From the NCBI RefSeq assembly GCF_000478195.2, contig NZ_AUZM01000010.1:59253-123252 (forward strand): 64,000 bases of DNA, in the 5' to 3' direction. Made by a program: the position numbers and the translations under genes. The DNA is from Lyngbya aestuarii BL J (GTDB lineage Bacteria > Cyanobacteriota > Cyanobacteriia > Cyanobacteriales > Microcoleaceae). Under the pieces are notes generated by a model. The model searched no databases. It was given only the letters and a program-made list of their open reading frames with translations, and was not told where the DNA came from. Each line of letters opens with the position of its first letter. The stretch's first letter is position 1. Shown here one piece after another: positions 27,045-37,626 of the stretch.

Positions 27045-27926
27045 ATGGAGAAACAAGAACAATTCACACCGCAACACACCGGAGATGGTTCTTACACGTT
27101 CTACTCGACAGAATTTGGTGAGTCTTTTCACAGTCAGTTTGGGGCGAAACAAGAAGCAGAATTAAAGTTTGTTGAACCGTTAAACCTTCGTCAACACGCC
27201 GAACATTCCCGATTATTTATTCTTGATATTTGCTACGGTTTGGGTTATAATAGTGCTGCGGCATTAACAGCAATTTGGGAAACTAACCCGGATTGTAAAA
27301 TCGAATTAATTGCTTTAGAACTCGATGAAACGGTGCCGAAAAGTGCGATCGCTCATCAGGTTCTAGAGAGTTATCCGGCGGAAATTGTAGAACTATTAGC
27401 GCAATTTTCAACAACTCATTCTTTGAAAAGCGATTGCCTGCAAGCTAAACTGTTACTCGGAGATGCTCGGAACACACTGCAACAGGTTCGATCTTCTGGG
27501 TTCAAAGCCGACGCTATTTTTCTCGATCCGTTTTCGCCGACCGTTTGTCCGCAACTGTGGACGGTGGAGTTTTTAAGCCTTGTCGCCCAATGTCTGAAAC
27601 CGGATGGAAATTTAGCGACTTATTCCTGTTCAGCAACGGTTAGAAGCGCATTAATTGCCGCAGGATTAACCATTGGTTCAACTTCTCCCGTCGGACGACG
27701 CACACCGGGAACCATTGCGGGTTTTTCGTCTGCTGCGTTACCGCCTTTATCAACATCCGAACTCGAACACTTACAAACTCGCGCTGCTGTTCCCTATCGA
27801 GATCCGAGCTTAAACGATAACGCTGAAAGTATTATACAACGTCGCTACCAAGAACAACAGTCTTCGACTTTAGAACCGACCTCTCAATGGAAAAAGCGCA
27901 TTACAAATTTCAAACCGGGATTTTAA
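27045..27926 (+). CDS. MnmC-like tRNA-modifying methyltransferase (DUF752)
   Basis: 293 residues. SAM-binding motif LDICYGLGYNSAAAL near residue 65, acidic EALELDE-like second strand (LIALELDETVP), and the catalytic-region FLDPFSPTVCPQLWT. This is the methyltransferase half of MnmC, which finishes 5-methylaminomethyl-2-thiouridine at tRNA wobble positions. The FAD oxidase half of E. coli MnmC is absent, as is common in cyanobacteria. Located upstream of glmU on the same strand. Confidence 0.85.
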   Translation: MEKQEQFTPQHTGDGSYTFYSTEFGESFHSQFGAKQEAELKFVEPLNLRQHAEHSRLFILDICYGLGYNSAAALTAIWETNPDCKIELIALELDETVPKSAIAHQVLESYPAEIVELLAQFSTTHSLKSDCLQAKLLLGDARNTLQQVRSSGFKADAIFLDPFSPTVCPQLWTVEFLSLVAQCLKPDGNLATYSCSATVRSALIAAGLTIGSTSPVGRRTPGTIAGFSSAALPPLSTSELEHLQTRAAVPYRDPSLNDNAESIIQRRYQEQQSSTLEPTSQWKKRITNFKPGF

Positions 27927-28019
27927 TCTCTGATCAATGCGCTGATCTTATGAAATCATAATTACAGGCTTGAACAATCAAGTCAATCACTTAAACAACT
28001 GAAACCGAAATTTTTTTTA

Positions 28020-29423
28020 ATGGTAGCAGTAGCAATTTTAGCGGCCGGACGGGGAACCCGCATGAAATCTGATCTCCCCAAAGTTCTCCACCAACTGGGC
28101 GATCGCACACTTGTCCAACGAGTTATCGATAGTTGTGTGCGAGTTCAACCGAACCGACGACTGGTTATTGTGGGTTATCGTGGTGATTTAGTCCAAGAGT
28201 CTTTACTCAAAAGTCAAAATAGTGAAGATCAGGCAACAGATTCTCCTCTTGAGTTTATCGAACAAACGGAACAATTGGGAACGGGTCATGCTGTTCAACA
28301 ATTACTTCCGCATTTAAAAGGGTTTTCGGGTGATTTATTGGTGTTAAATGGGGATGTTCCGTTATTGCGTCCTCATACGTTGGAAGAATTGGTTAAAATT
28401 CACCAACAACAGGGTAATGCTGCGACAATTTTAACTGCTCATTTACCCAACCCGAAAGGTTATGGACGAGTATTTTGTGACAGTAAAAATATCGTTAGTC
28501 AAATTGTTGAGGAACGAGACTGTACCAATGCTCAACGCCAGAATTCTCGCATTAATGCGGGGATTTATTGTTTTAATTGGCCGCAACTAGAAAAGATTCT
28601 TCCCCAACTGAAAGCGGAGAATGATCAACAGGAATATTATCTGACGGATGCTGTTTTTTTCCTGAACCCAGTGATGGCTGTCGATGTAGAAGATTTTCGA
28701 GAAATTATCGGAATTAATAACCGCAAACATCTGACAACGGCTTATCAGGTGTTGCAAGAATGGGTGAAAGATGAATGGATGGCGGAGGGGGTAACTTTAC
28801 TCGATCCGGCGAGTATTACGATTGATGATACTGTACAGTTAGAGCCGGATGTTGTGATTGAACCTCAAACTCATCTGCGGGGAAATACGACGGTTAAAAC
28901 GGGGAGTAGAATTGGGCCGGGGAGTTTAATTGAAAATAGTCAAATTGGCAAAAATGTGACGGTTTTGTTTTCGGTTGTTTCTGATAGTATTGTGGCAGAT
29001 GGAACTCGGATCGGCCCTTATGCTCATTTGCGAGGTCATGCAGAAGTTGGGGAAAATTGCCGCATTGGTAATTTTGTGGAACTCAAGAAAACTCAACTCG
29101 GCGATCGCACAAATGTCTCTCATTTATCTTACTTGGGAGATGCAACAGTTGGCAATAAAGTTAATATTGGTGCGGGAACAATTACCGCTAATTATGATGG
29201 GGTAAACAAGCATAAAACCAATATTGGCGATCGCACAAAAACGGGTTCAAATAGTGTTTTGGTAGCGCCCCTTACTTTGGGGGAAGATGTTACGGTTGCG
29301 GCGGGTTCAACGGTAACAGAAGATGTTCCTGATGATAGTTTAGTGATCGCTCGTGAACGTCAAGTTGTCAAACCGGGTTGGCGGATGAACGCTGAGAAAA
29401 CAGAACAACCGAAAGCTGAATAA
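28020..29423 (+). CDS. glmU: Bifunctional GlmU (GlcNAc-1-P uridylyltransferase / GlcN-1-P acetyltransferase)
   Basis: 467 residues. N-terminal pyrophosphorylase domain with [18 protein letters not shown] and LNGDVPLL, followed by a left-handed beta-helix acetyltransferase domain ([53 protein letters not shown]). It makes UDP-GlcNAc for peptidoglycan and lipopolysaccharide. Complete and of normal length. HIP1 sites occur in the gene at about 28100, 29100 and 29227. Confidence 0.97.
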   Translation: MVAVAILAAGRGTRMKSDLPKVLHQLGDRTLVQRVIDSCVRVQPNRRLVIVGYRGDLVQESLLKSQNSEDQATDSPLEFIEQTEQLGTGHAVQQLLPHLKGFSGDLLVLNGDVPLLRPHTLEELVKIHQQQGNAATILTAHLPNPKGYGRVFCDSKNIVSQIVEERDCTNAQRQNSRINAGIYCFNWPQLEKILPQLKAENDQQEYYLTDAVFFLNPVMAVDVEDFREIIGINNRKHLTTAYQVLQEWVKDEWMAEGVTLLDPASITIDDTVQLEPDVVIEPQTHLRGNTTVKTGSRIGPGSLIENSQIGKNVTVLFSVVSDSIVADGTRIGPYAHLRGHAEVGENCRIGNFVELKKTQLGDRTNVSHLSYLGDATVGNKVNIGAGTITANYDGVNKHKTNIGDRTKTGSNSVLVAPLTLGEDVTVAAGSTVTEDVPDDSLVIARERQVVKPGWRMNAEKTEQPKAE

Positions 29424-29432
29424 AATCTTGTC

Positions 29433-29453
29433 GGGGTGCAGATTTTGCGCCCC
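29433..29453 (+). terminator. Hairpin after glmU
   Basis: GGGGTGC and GCGCCCC form a 7-bp stem (one G-U pair) 9 bases behind the glmU stop. It is followed by an AATAATAATAAATAAAA stretch rather than a T-run, so rho-independent function on this strand is uncertain. Confidence 0.45.
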
Positions 29454-29641
29454 AATAATAATAAATAAAAGTTAACCGCAAATTCCCCAACATTTGCAAA
29501 CAGCATATTTTCAGTACCAGAAGTTAAAACATAATCAAAGCCGGGTTAATTCTGCACTAACCCAGCTTACAATTAATGATGATTTTTTCAGAAGTCGCTT
29601 AAATTAAGCTTTACCCAATTTACCGTTAATTAAACCAGTAA

Positions 29642-30607
29642 TTAAACAAGTGCTAAATTGGGATAATTTGCCAACATATCATCAGTCGAGATTGTGTCTC
29701 CTTTGGCTTGCGGAGTCCATAATACTTCTATTGCTAACAGTTGTTCGGCACCAACAGAACCCAAACGACTCACGGCTTGACGTAATTCTTGAGCGCTATT
29801 AACTTTCGGTAATTCTAACTTGCCAACCGTTCCCACAACCAACGTAACGACAATATATTCTCCGGGTGCTTGACCTTCTTGGGGAACAATTTCACCGTTA
29901 CCTGTCTCACCCGATTTGATTGCCGGAGCGCTTGTACCGGAAAGTTGGTTATTATAATTAGAGAGGGTTTCTTCAGTGAACTTACTGCGTTCTGCGATCG
30001 CCCACTGATTAAATTGAGCCTCGGCAGATTCCATTCCGGTTTGGGTTGTTTCAGCGGCACCATAGGCCCAATATTCGGGATGACGCAACAGGGCTAAAGT
30101 GGCTTCTTGTAACACTTGGGCGCGACCTTCAGCCGACCCTGTATCCGCCGCTTCAGCGATGCGATCTAAGTCGTCTTGTAAACTACGACCCTCAGCCAAT
30201 AAACCCACCTGAACACGCCCGACAGACACGCCTAAGCGTCCGTAACCGCCTGTTTCTTCGTCTCCTGCTGTAGCGGACTGGAAGCTTCTAACGAGGAAAT
30301 TGGCGATCGCAATGAAGATGAAGATGCCAAATAATCCACCAAAGCCGCCCCCAAACCCAAAGAAGGGAATCAAGAAGGGAAAGCCAAATCCACCACCAAA
30401 GCCTCTACCATAACCGCCACCGGGCGCTCTACTTGGGCCAGGAGAATAGGTTCGAGGTGTTCTAAAGGAACCTCCACCAATACGTCCACCACTGCGGGCG
30501 GCGAGTGCAAAATCAGCTTGTGAGAAGATGAGTGTAAAAACTATCCCAAAAGCAACTAAGGATTTCAAAATTGATTTAATTCGAGATTGTTGTTTTTCGT
30601 TCTTCAT
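29642..30607 (-). CDS. DUF1517 family membrane protein
   Basis: 321 residues. N-terminal hydrophobic segment with an ALA-A cleavage-like end (FTLIFSQADFALAARSGG), then an Arg/Gly-rich stretch (GGRIGGGSFRTPRT, GGGYGRGFGGGFG), a second hydrophobic segment (FLIPFFGFGG to IAIANFLV), and the conserved DUF1517 domain with VSVGRVQVGLLAEGRSLQDDL and IVVTLVVGTVGKLELP. The family is found in cyanobacteria and chloroplasts. Function is unknown. Likely in the thylakoid or plasma membrane. Confidence 0.9.
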   Translation of the reverse strand: MKNEKQQSRIKSILKSLVAFGIVFTLIFSQADFALAARSGGRIGGGSFRTPRTYSPGPSRAPGGGYGRGFGGGFGFPFLIPFFGFGGGFGGLFGIFIFIAIANFLVRSFQSATAGDEETGGYGRLGVSVGRVQVGLLAEGRSLQDDLDRIAEAADTGSAEGRAQVLQEATLALLRHPEYWAYGAAETTQTGMESAEAQFNQWAIAERSKFTEETLSNYNNQLSGTSAPAIKSGETGNGEIVPQEGQAPGEYIVVTLVVGTVGKLELPKVNSAQELRQAVSRLGSVGAEQLLAIEVLWTPQAKGDTISTDDMLANYPNLALV

Positions 30608-30874
30608 AGAGTTTTCAATTTTAACTTCAGGTTAACCGAGAGCGGATAACCGACTTCACCTAATACTGTAACGCTTCTCGGGTACTCTCTTGAACCTACT
30701 GATGGGGGGATTTCCGCAATTTTTTTGGTTATACCCGCCTCCGACTAACTGGTGAGGTGGTTTCAGATTTCAGGTTTCAGGTGACAACTAACTCACCGAG
30801 TATGATAAACAGATAAGCTGATGTCATCAATTGACTTGAAATTTTATCATTTTGTTAGCTAGAGGATTGGAATT

Positions 30875-31474
30875 TTGAGAAAAACACAAGATTTTTTTAA
30901 GGATCTTAAAATTAGGACAATTCCAAATCTATTTTTTCTGAGTGTTATTATTTTTCCTGTTCTGATTAATCTTGTTAGCCCTGTTCCAGTCAATACTTTA
31001 ACGGTTGCTAGAACGATTATTCGTCCAAATGCTGTCAATCAACAAACGTGTCCGGTAGAGTTACAAACTTTAGTTGATCAAATGTTACCAGATTTACCCA
31101 GTTATACCAATCGTGTGATTGAACGTCGGAGTAACAGTCGGGAATTTGAACGAGATACCTCTGTTTTAATTGCTGGACAATTAGACGAACTTGAACCTTT
31201 ACCCTTTAATGTAAATCTAGATTCTCCAGATGAAACTTACCTTGTTTATCTCAAAACTTGGGAACGACAATATTATACCAATAAACTCATTCGATTTCAA
31301 CGATATCATTGGTTATTCTTGCGAAAAAGTGGGTCGGGTTGGGAATTAGAAAAGATGTTTTCTAAGTCGAGTTCTTATCCTCGATATGGGTTTTATTCTC
31401 TCCCCGGTGAAACCAGCGAAAGTGCGTTCGCCCAAGCGATTCGGTTATGGTTGCGGGACTGTCAGGCGAAATAA
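30875..31474 (+). CDS. Exported or membrane-anchored protein, unknown
   Basis: 199 residues from a TTG start with AGAGG 8 bases upstream. Residues about 17-40 form one hydrophobic helix (LFFLSVIIFPVLINLVSP), a signal anchor or uncleaved signal. The rest is soluble, with QTCPVELQTLVDQMLPDLPSYTNRVIER and a Cys in LWLRDCQAK that could pair with the first Cys. It resembles uncharacterised cyanobacterial proteins in style, but no family is recognised. 57 bases before the ABC transporter gene, possibly cotranscribed. Confidence 0.75.
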   Translation: MRKTQDFFKDLKIRTIPNLFFLSVIIFPVLINLVSPVPVNTLTVARTIIRPNAVNQQTCPVELQTLVDQMLPDLPSYTNRVIERRSNSREFERDTSVLIAGQLDELEPLPFNVNLDSPDETYLVYLKTWERQYYTNKLIRFQRYHWLFLRKSGSGWELEKMFSKSSSYPRYGFYSLPGETSESAFAQAIRLWLRDCQAK

Positions 31475-31531
31475 TTTTTAAAAAATGTCACAATAATCAA
31501 TAATCGCTGTTCAGACTTAACTTAAATTCTG

Positions 31532-33325
31532 ATGAGTCATTCTACAACATCTTCTCACGCTTTACCGGATCAGTTTTTTTCAAACTATCGAAGTGATCGT
31601 CCTTTCAGAACGTTACTCAATCTCTATCAAAAAGACAAAAAATATATTGGGCTATCGATGTTCTTTTACATCATTAAGCACAGCCCGGAATGGATTCGTC
31701 CCTTAATTATTGCCAATATTATTGATATTATTTCCAGTCCAAACACTCACAGTTTATCAGAATTATGGTTCAATGGAGCTTTTTTAGCCTTTTCGATTAT
31801 TCAAAATACTCCTACCCATTATCTTCATATTCGCTTCTTGAGTACCGCTACTCATTCAATGGAATATAACCTCAGATCAGCAATTACTCGTCAACTTCAA
31901 TACCTGTCGATTGGCTTTCATCAACACCGCAATTCAGGAGCGATTCAAAACAAATTACTGCGAGATGTGGAAGCCGTCGCCTTGTTAACAAATCAACTTT
32001 TTCAGTATCTTCCTTCATCCATTCTAACGATTGTAATTGCAATTATTATTACCGCCTTTCGCGCCCCTGAATTTTTAATGTTTTTCTTAGGAACAATTCC
32101 CGTAGCAGTAACGTTAATTCGATATTTTCGGGTTCCAATTCGTTCTCGAAACTCAGTCTTTCGTCAACAGATGGAAAGCACTTCAGCCTATTTAATTGAG
32201 ATGCTGAAACTCATTCCTATTACTCGCGCCCACGGGGTCGAAGAAGCGGAAATTCATCGCACAGAACAACGTTTACAAACACTCAAAGAAGCCAGTATAA
32301 AACTCGATTTAATCAACGCTTTAGCTAATTCTGCATCTTGGGTAAGTTTGCGATCTTTTAACCTGATTTGCTTATTAACATCTGCTTGGTTAGCCTATAC
32401 TGGAAAATGGGGAATTAGTGTCGGAGATGTCGTTTTATTAACAGGATATTTTGATTCAATTACAGGTTCAGTAGTGCAGATTTTAGGGGTACTTCCTCAA
32501 ATTGGAAAAGGGTTTGAGGCGTTGTCAAGTATTGGGGAAGTTTTAGAATGTCCTGATGTTGAACATAATCACGGAAAAACACCCGTTCAACACCTCAAAG
32601 GTGAGTTTAGTTTTGAGTCTGTTTGTTATGTTTATCCCGAAAGTCAACAACAAATTGCAATTATTGATTTTTCTCTACAGGTTAAACCCGGAGAAACAAT
32701 CGCAATTGTGGGGCCATCGGGGGCGGGAAAATCAACTTTGTTAAACTTGATTATTGGATTTTTGCGTCCAACTTCGGGTAAGATTAAACTGGATAGACAG
32801 GATATGAATGACCTAGATTTAAGAACTTACCGCCAGTTTTTATCGGTGGTTTCCCAAGAAACAATCTTATTTGAAGGAACAGTCAGAGAAAATATTTTAT
32901 ATGGGAAAAATACGGTGAGTGAACAACGGTTAAAACAAGTTGTTCAAGAATCAAATGCAGATGAATTTATTCAAAATCTCCCTCATGGACTTCAAACTCA
33001 AATCGGTGAAAATGGCGTTAAACTCTCTGGAGGACAACGACAACGAATCGCCATTGCCCGGGCTTTAATTCGTGATCCGCGTGTGTTAATCTTAGATGAG
33101 GCGACTTCTTCTTTAGATACCGTTTCCGAGTCTTTAATTCAAGAAGCCTTAGATCGGTTAGTTCAAAATCGAACCACTTTTATTGTCGCCCATCGTCTTT
33201 CAACGGTTCGCAAAGCGGATCGAATTGTTGTGTTAGAACAGGGTAAAATTATAGAAGTCGGAAGTCACGAAAAGTTATTAAAAAATCAAGGTTTATTTGC
33301 AATTTTACACGCTTTACAAACATAG
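31532..33325 (+). CDS. ABC transporter, fused permease and ATP-binding subunit
   Basis: 597 residues. N-terminal six-helix exporter domain (about 35-320) followed by a nucleotide-binding domain with Walker A GPSGAGKST (about residue 393), Q-loop VVSQETILFEGTV, signature LSGGQRQR, Walker B VLILDEATSS and the switch His in VAHRLSTV. All catalytic residues are intact. An MsbA/LmrA-type half-transporter that should work as a homodimer, or as a heterodimer with a partner outside the window. The substrate (lipid, peptide or drug) cannot be told. Confidence 0.93.
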   Translation: MSHSTTSSHALPDQFFSNYRSDRPFRTLLNLYQKDKKYIGLSMFFYIIKHSPEWIRPLIIANIIDIISSPNTHSLSELWFNGAFLAFSIIQNTPTHYLHIRFLSTATHSMEYNLRSAITRQLQYLSIGFHQHRNSGAIQNKLLRDVEAVALLTNQLFQYLPSSILTIVIAIIITAFRAPEFLMFFLGTIPVAVTLIRYFRVPIRSRNSVFRQQMESTSAYLIEMLKLIPITRAHGVEEAEIHRTEQRLQTLKEASIKLDLINALANSASWVSLRSFNLICLLTSAWLAYTGKWGISVGDVVLLTGYFDSITGSVVQILGVLPQIGKGFEALSSIGEVLECPDVEHNHGKTPVQHLKGEFSFESVCYVYPESQQQIAIIDFSLQVKPGETIAIVGPSGAGKSTLLNLIIGFLRPTSGKIKLDRQDMNDLDLRTYRQFLSVVSQETILFEGTVRENILYGKNTVSEQRLKQVVQESNADEFIQNLPHGLQTQIGENGVKLSGGQRQRIAIARALIRDPRVLILDEATSSLDTVSESLIQEALDRLVQNRTTFIVAHRLSTVRKADRIVVLEQGKIIEVGSHEKLLKNQGLFAILHALQT

Positions 33326-33376
33326 TTGATTGCAAAAACTTATCAATGATTACTGGTTTACAGTTACAATCAAGAC

Positions 33377-35809
33377 TTACATTGGTAGGGTAAAATAAAA
33401 GATCGAACCTTGATCAACTTCAGATTCAACCCAAATTCGTCCACCATGACGTTCAACAATTTTTTGACAAATAGCTAAACCAATTCCGGTTCCGGGATAT
33501 TCTTGATCGTGATGTAAACGTTGAAAGATTTTGAATATTTGCTCAAAATATTCTGAGTTAATTCCAATTCCATTATCCCTTATACTAAAACACCATTCTT
33601 GAGTTGGACTTTCATCAACGAGATTAGGTTTAACTCCGATTTCAATATAGGGTGAAATTTCAGGATGACAATATTTAATCGCATTTCCGATCAGATTTTG
33701 CCATAAAATTACTAACTGTTGTGGATCAGCAATTACAGTGGGTAATCGATTCGAGTTAATAATAGCATCCCGTTCAGTGATTGTGACTTGGATATTTTGC
33801 AATGCTTGTTGTAAAACTTGATTACAGTCTACCTGTTTAAAATTCGCTTTACTCATGCTGGTTCCCACTTGGGAGTAAGCTAATAAATCTTTGATCAATT
33901 GTTGCATTCGTGTGGCTGCATCAACGATATAATGAATATAAGTTTGAGTGTCTTCGTCGAGATTATCTTGATATTTTTGAGCTAACAACTGTGAAAATAA
34001 ACTCACGATTCGTAAAGGTTCTTGTAAGTCGTGAGAGGCGATATAAGCAAACTGTTCTAGCTCCCGGTTTGACTGTAGTAACTCTCGGTTGAGAGTAAAT
34101 AATAATTCTTCGGCTTGTTTCCGTTCAGTAATATCAATACAAGAGCCAATATACCCTGAAAAATTACCATCCGTAGTGATGCGAGGAACCCCTTTGTCTA
34201 AAATCCAGCGATATTCTCCATCCCAACGTCTCAGGCGAAATTCCATGATAAAAGACTTTCGTTTATGAAATTTTAATGGGCAATTTTTCAGCACAGATTT
34301 AACATCATCTGGATGTACATTTGCCAACCAACCTTGATTTAATTCTTGTTCTTGAGTTCTTCCAGTAAAATCTAGCCACACTTGATTAAAAAAAGTACAC
34401 TCACCTTCAGCATTAGCCATCCAAATCAATACAGGCGCACTATTCGCCATTAACCGAAAACGTTCCTCACTTTCTCGCAGCGCAACTTCAGCTTGTTTGC
34501 GTTCGGTAATATCAATCATATAGCCAATAATTTCTGTAGATTGATTAATATAATTATGAATTAACTTCAGTTCATCCCGTATCCAGCGATAAGTATTATC
34601 TTTGTGTAAAAATCGATATTCAAGGATCTCTGTTTCGGTTTCTAAAATCTGTGATAACTGATTAAAAGCTTTCTCTATATCATCAGGATGTACCCGCTCC
34701 GCCCAAAATTGAGACTTTTCTACAAACTCCCAAGCTTGATAACCTGTAATGGAGTGAATCGTCTGACTCATGTAAGTCGCGCCATAATCTCCCGTCGGTA
34801 TGCTAGTATAAATCGCACCGGGGCTAGAACTCAGTAAAAACTGAAGTCGTTCTTGAGTGATATTTAATTGCTGTTCAATCAGAGTACATTTGTTAATTTC
34901 TGCTGCTAGATTATTATTAATTTGTTGTAATTGAGCCGTGCGTTCCTGAACTCGCTGTTCAAGTTTTTGATTGAGTTTTTTAATTTCGCCTTCGCTTTGT
35001 TTTCGTTGAGTAATATCTTCAACGACAGCAATAAAATAAATAGGTTTTTTATCATGATCGCACACCAATGAAACGGATAAATTAACCCAGATGAGAGTTC
35101 CTTCTTTGCGAAATAAGCATTTTTCTAGAGAACAAGTAGAAATATCTTTTGATAAAAGATGTTCGATAAAACTTGTGTTATAATGTAAGTGATCTGAACC
35201 CGTGAGATCCTGACATTTTAGTTGTAGAAGTTCATCCCGAGTGTATCCAAATAGATCACAAAGCGTTTGATTAACTTGTAACCATTCACCTTGAAATCCA
35301 ACCCGAGCAATACCAATAGCCGCCTGTTCAAAAATAGCTCGCAAGAGTTCTTCCGAGTTCCGTAAAGCAGCTTCTGCTTGTTGACGTTCTATGATTTCTC
35401 GTTGTAAGGCGAGGTTGGCTTCTTCTAACTGGTGGGGACTCGGAATCGTTAAAATTTTAGGAATATGAAAGATGATTTTTAATGCTACCCAACAAGAGAT
35501 AACTGCTGTTGTGATTTTGACTACTCTCAACCCTTTATTGAGTGGATACAACCACATAAATACAGCCATAATGTGAGTCGTGGCGAGACAAATTGCGAGA
35601 ATACTTAATAGCAGTAAAGCTCGCTTAAAGGGTACGTCTTTTCGTCGGCGCATCCAATAAAAGACAACGAGAGGCAATGAGTAAAAGGCAATTGCAATCA
35701 ATAGGTCTGAAACGGGAGTTAGTTTGAGATCAAAAGGTAATTCTATTAAAGAATTATGGGCTATAAAGTATGGAAAAATTTCAGTAAAAAAATCGCTAAA
35801 AAACTTCAT
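33377..35809 (-). CDS. Hybrid-sensor histidine kinase with ethylene-receptor-like N-terminus and three PAS domains
   Basis: 810 residues. Residues about 30-125 form three helices like the ethylene-binding domain of plant ETR1 and cyanobacterial Etr1: SDLLIAIAFYSLPL, then CLATTHIMAVFMWLYP, then AVISCWVALKIIFHIPKIL. Three PAS domains follow (about 155-270, 325-440, 445-565), then HisKA (ASHDLQEPLRIV, near 593) and HATPase (NAIKY, DNGIGI, GTGIGLAICQKI). No receiver domain is attached. In ETR1 the copper Cys is four residues before the His. Here the Cys is five before. The Rcp-like gene upstream on the same strand is the probable partner. Confidence 0.9.
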   Translation of the reverse strand: MKFFSDFFTEIFPYFIAHNSLIELPFDLKLTPVSDLLIAIAFYSLPLVVFYWMRRRKDVPFKRALLLLSILAICLATTHIMAVFMWLYPLNKGLRVVKITTAVISCWVALKIIFHIPKILTIPSPHQLEEANLALQREIIERQQAEAALRNSEELLRAIFEQAAIGIARVGFQGEWLQVNQTLCDLFGYTRDELLQLKCQDLTGSDHLHYNTSFIEHLLSKDISTCSLEKCLFRKEGTLIWVNLSVSLVCDHDKKPIYFIAVVEDITQRKQSEGEIKKLNQKLEQRVQERTAQLQQINNNLAAEINKCTLIEQQLNITQERLQFLLSSSPGAIYTSIPTGDYGATYMSQTIHSITGYQAWEFVEKSQFWAERVHPDDIEKAFNQLSQILETETEILEYRFLHKDNTYRWIRDELKLIHNYINQSTEIIGYMIDITERKQAEVALRESEERFRLMANSAPVLIWMANAEGECTFFNQVWLDFTGRTQEQELNQGWLANVHPDDVKSVLKNCPLKFHKRKSFIMEFRLRRWDGEYRWILDKGVPRITTDGNFSGYIGSCIDITERKQAEELLFTLNRELLQSNRELEQFAYIASHDLQEPLRIVSLFSQLLAQKYQDNLDEDTQTYIHYIVDAATRMQQLIKDLLAYSQVGTSMSKANFKQVDCNQVLQQALQNIQVTITERDAIINSNRLPTVIADPQQLVILWQNLIGNAIKYCHPEISPYIEIGVKPNLVDESPTQEWCFSIRDNGIGINSEYFEQIFKIFQRLHHDQEYPGTGIGLAICQKIVERHGGRIWVESEVDQGSIFYFTLPM

Positions 35810-35860
35810 TTTAGATTAGATTTAACCAGAGTATTTAACTTAAAAGATGATAGAGGTTGC

Positions 35861-36280
35861 TCACCTCAAGCTTTCGATAGCATGAATAATTTTATCAAAT
35901 TGACTCAAATCATCAGGTTTAGGAATATAACAGTTAGCAGAGAGATTTTGATTTTTGAGAATCTCCTCATCAGTTCGGGAAGTCGTCAGTACAATCACGG
36001 GAATTTGATTGAGACTTAAACTGGCTTTGATATTTTCTAAGACCTCTCGACCATTTTTTTTAGGAAGATTCAAATCGAGTAAAATTAGATCAGGGCGTGG
36101 TGCAGTTTGATATTCACCTTGTTGATGCAGAAATGCTAGTGCTTCTTCCCCATCTCGAACAATGTGTATCTGGTTCGGAATTTTTAAATTTTTAAGTGTT
36201 TCTTGAGTCAGGAAAATATCACCCGGATTGTCTTCGATGAGAAGAATTTCAAGAGTAGATGGCGTAGATCGATTATTCAC
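35861..36280 (-). CDS. Rcp1-type single-domain response regulator
   Basis: 139 residues from a GTG at 36280 with TAGGA upstream. A longer frame to 36367 is not needed. Receiver domain with LLIEDNPGD, phospho-Asp in LILLDLNLPKKNG, Thr in VIVLTTSRTDEE, Lys in NCYIPKPDD. The extended loop and NPGD are typical of Rcp1 partners of phytochrome-like kinases. 51 bases upstream of the ETR-like kinase gene on the same strand, so probably one operon. Confidence 0.9.
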   Translation of the reverse strand: MNNRSTPSTLEILLIEDNPGDIFLTQETLKNLKIPNQIHIVRDGEEALAFLHQQGEYQTAPRPDLILLDLNLPKKNGREVLENIKASLSLNQIPVIVLTTSRTDEEILKNQNLSANCYIPKPDDLSQFDKIIHAIESLR

Positions 36281-36471
36281 GTTATAATTCCTACAATTTA
36301 TGACTTGAGTCGGTTGTGTAAATCTAATATAGATCGAAGTGACCCTGATGACGATCAAACTTGTCATCTAATGTAAAATAAATTACCTGACCTTTCGGTT
36401 GACTTCCAAAAAGAGATACAATCCTCTCCACTTGTTCATTAAGTTAATATTGAGTCATCTGTGTAATTCTA

Positions 36472-37626
36472 ATGTATGATGAAATTGAAAATGTTGCCTT
36501 GCAGTATAAAGTCTTGGATGCCATTGCCATTGGTTTATGTATACTACGCTCAGACTGGATCGTTCTATTTTGGAATCGCTACCTAGAACAGTATACAAAA
36601 GTTGCTTCATCGGAGATTGTTGGCACTTCATTATTTGTTCATTTTAACCAACTCAACCCCACACAGTTTGCATCTTACGGGTATCAAATTTTTCAAAATC
36701 AAGAGGAAGTTCATTTTTCAGTCTCATTGAATGTTGGGAAAAATTCTCCCACTCACTCTCAAAAAGTGTCTTCACTCGAACCCGTCACACTCACTCCTCT
36801 TTCTACGATCGCAGGCGAAGGAAATTATGCGTTATTAACCCTACACAATCCCCTAACCGTGAGTAGGCATGATCACACTTCTACCCCATTAGTCACAAAA
36901 CAGAGTGAACTCGAACAATTAATTAATCGGATTTCTCACGATCTACGAGAACCCTTGCGGATGGTGGTTAACTTTAATGAGTTAATCGCCCAACGTTATT
37001 CCGGAAAACTCGACTCGACGGGAAATCAGATGATTCACTTTGCAGTTGATGGCGCCCGACGAATGCAACAGATGATTGATGGATTGCTTGTCTATTCTCG
37101 CCTAAAAACCCGATATCAACCTCCCCAACCAATTGACGCTCAAGTTTCTCTCAAACAAGCGATAATGGAATTACAATCACTAATCATTAAAACAGAAACT
37201 CAAATCAGCACAACTCCTTTACCAATTGTGATGGCAAATCATCCCCAACTCACTCAGTTATTTTCTATTTTAATTGAAAATGCCATTCAGTATTGCCGAG
37301 ATCATCCTCCTAAAATTGAAATTGCGGTTCAATCTCAAGCTGATTTTTGGCTGTTTTCAGTCAGAGATAATGGTATCGGTATTGATCAGAAATATCATCA
37401 GGCTATTTTTGAGATTTTTAGGCGTTTGCACTCTCGACAAGATTACCCTGGTATTGGTATGGGACTGGCGATCGCCAAAAAAATTGTTGAGTTGCATCAG
37501 GGATGTATCTGGATTAATTCTCAAACTCAACAAGGCTCAACTTTTTATTTTACTCTCCCTAACCTACCTAAAATCAACTCAGTATTGACTTCATCGGAGA
37601 ATTTTGATGTCTCAGGAATTGATTAA
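36472..37626 (+). CDS. PAS-domain histidine kinase
   Basis: 384 residues. N-terminal PAS-like domain (about 10-125), HisKA with RISHDLREPLRMVVNFNELI (about residue 164), and HATPase with IENAIQYC, RDNGIGID and GIGMGLAIAKKI. It is soluble, with the same kinase core type as the phytochrome-like family. Its last 20 bases overlap the next gene, a receiver-kinase, so the two are coupled. Divergent from the Rcp/ETR-like pair. Confidence 0.9.
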   Translation: MYDEIENVALQYKVLDAIAIGLCILRSDWIVLFWNRYLEQYTKVASSEIVGTSLFVHFNQLNPTQFASYGYQIFQNQEEVHFSVSLNVGKNSPTHSQKVSSLEPVTLTPLSTIAGEGNYALLTLHNPLTVSRHDHTSTPLVTKQSELEQLINRISHDLREPLRMVVNFNELIAQRYSGKLDSTGNQMIHFAVDGARRMQQMIDGLLVYSRLKTRYQPPQPIDAQVSLKQAIMELQSLIIKTETQISTTPLPIVMANHPQLTQLFSILIENAIQYCRDHPPKIEIAVQSQADFWLFSVRDNGIGIDQKYHQAIFEIFRRLHSRQDYPGIGMGLAIAKKIVELHQGCIWINSQTQQGSTFYFTLPNLPKINSVLTSSENFDVSGID

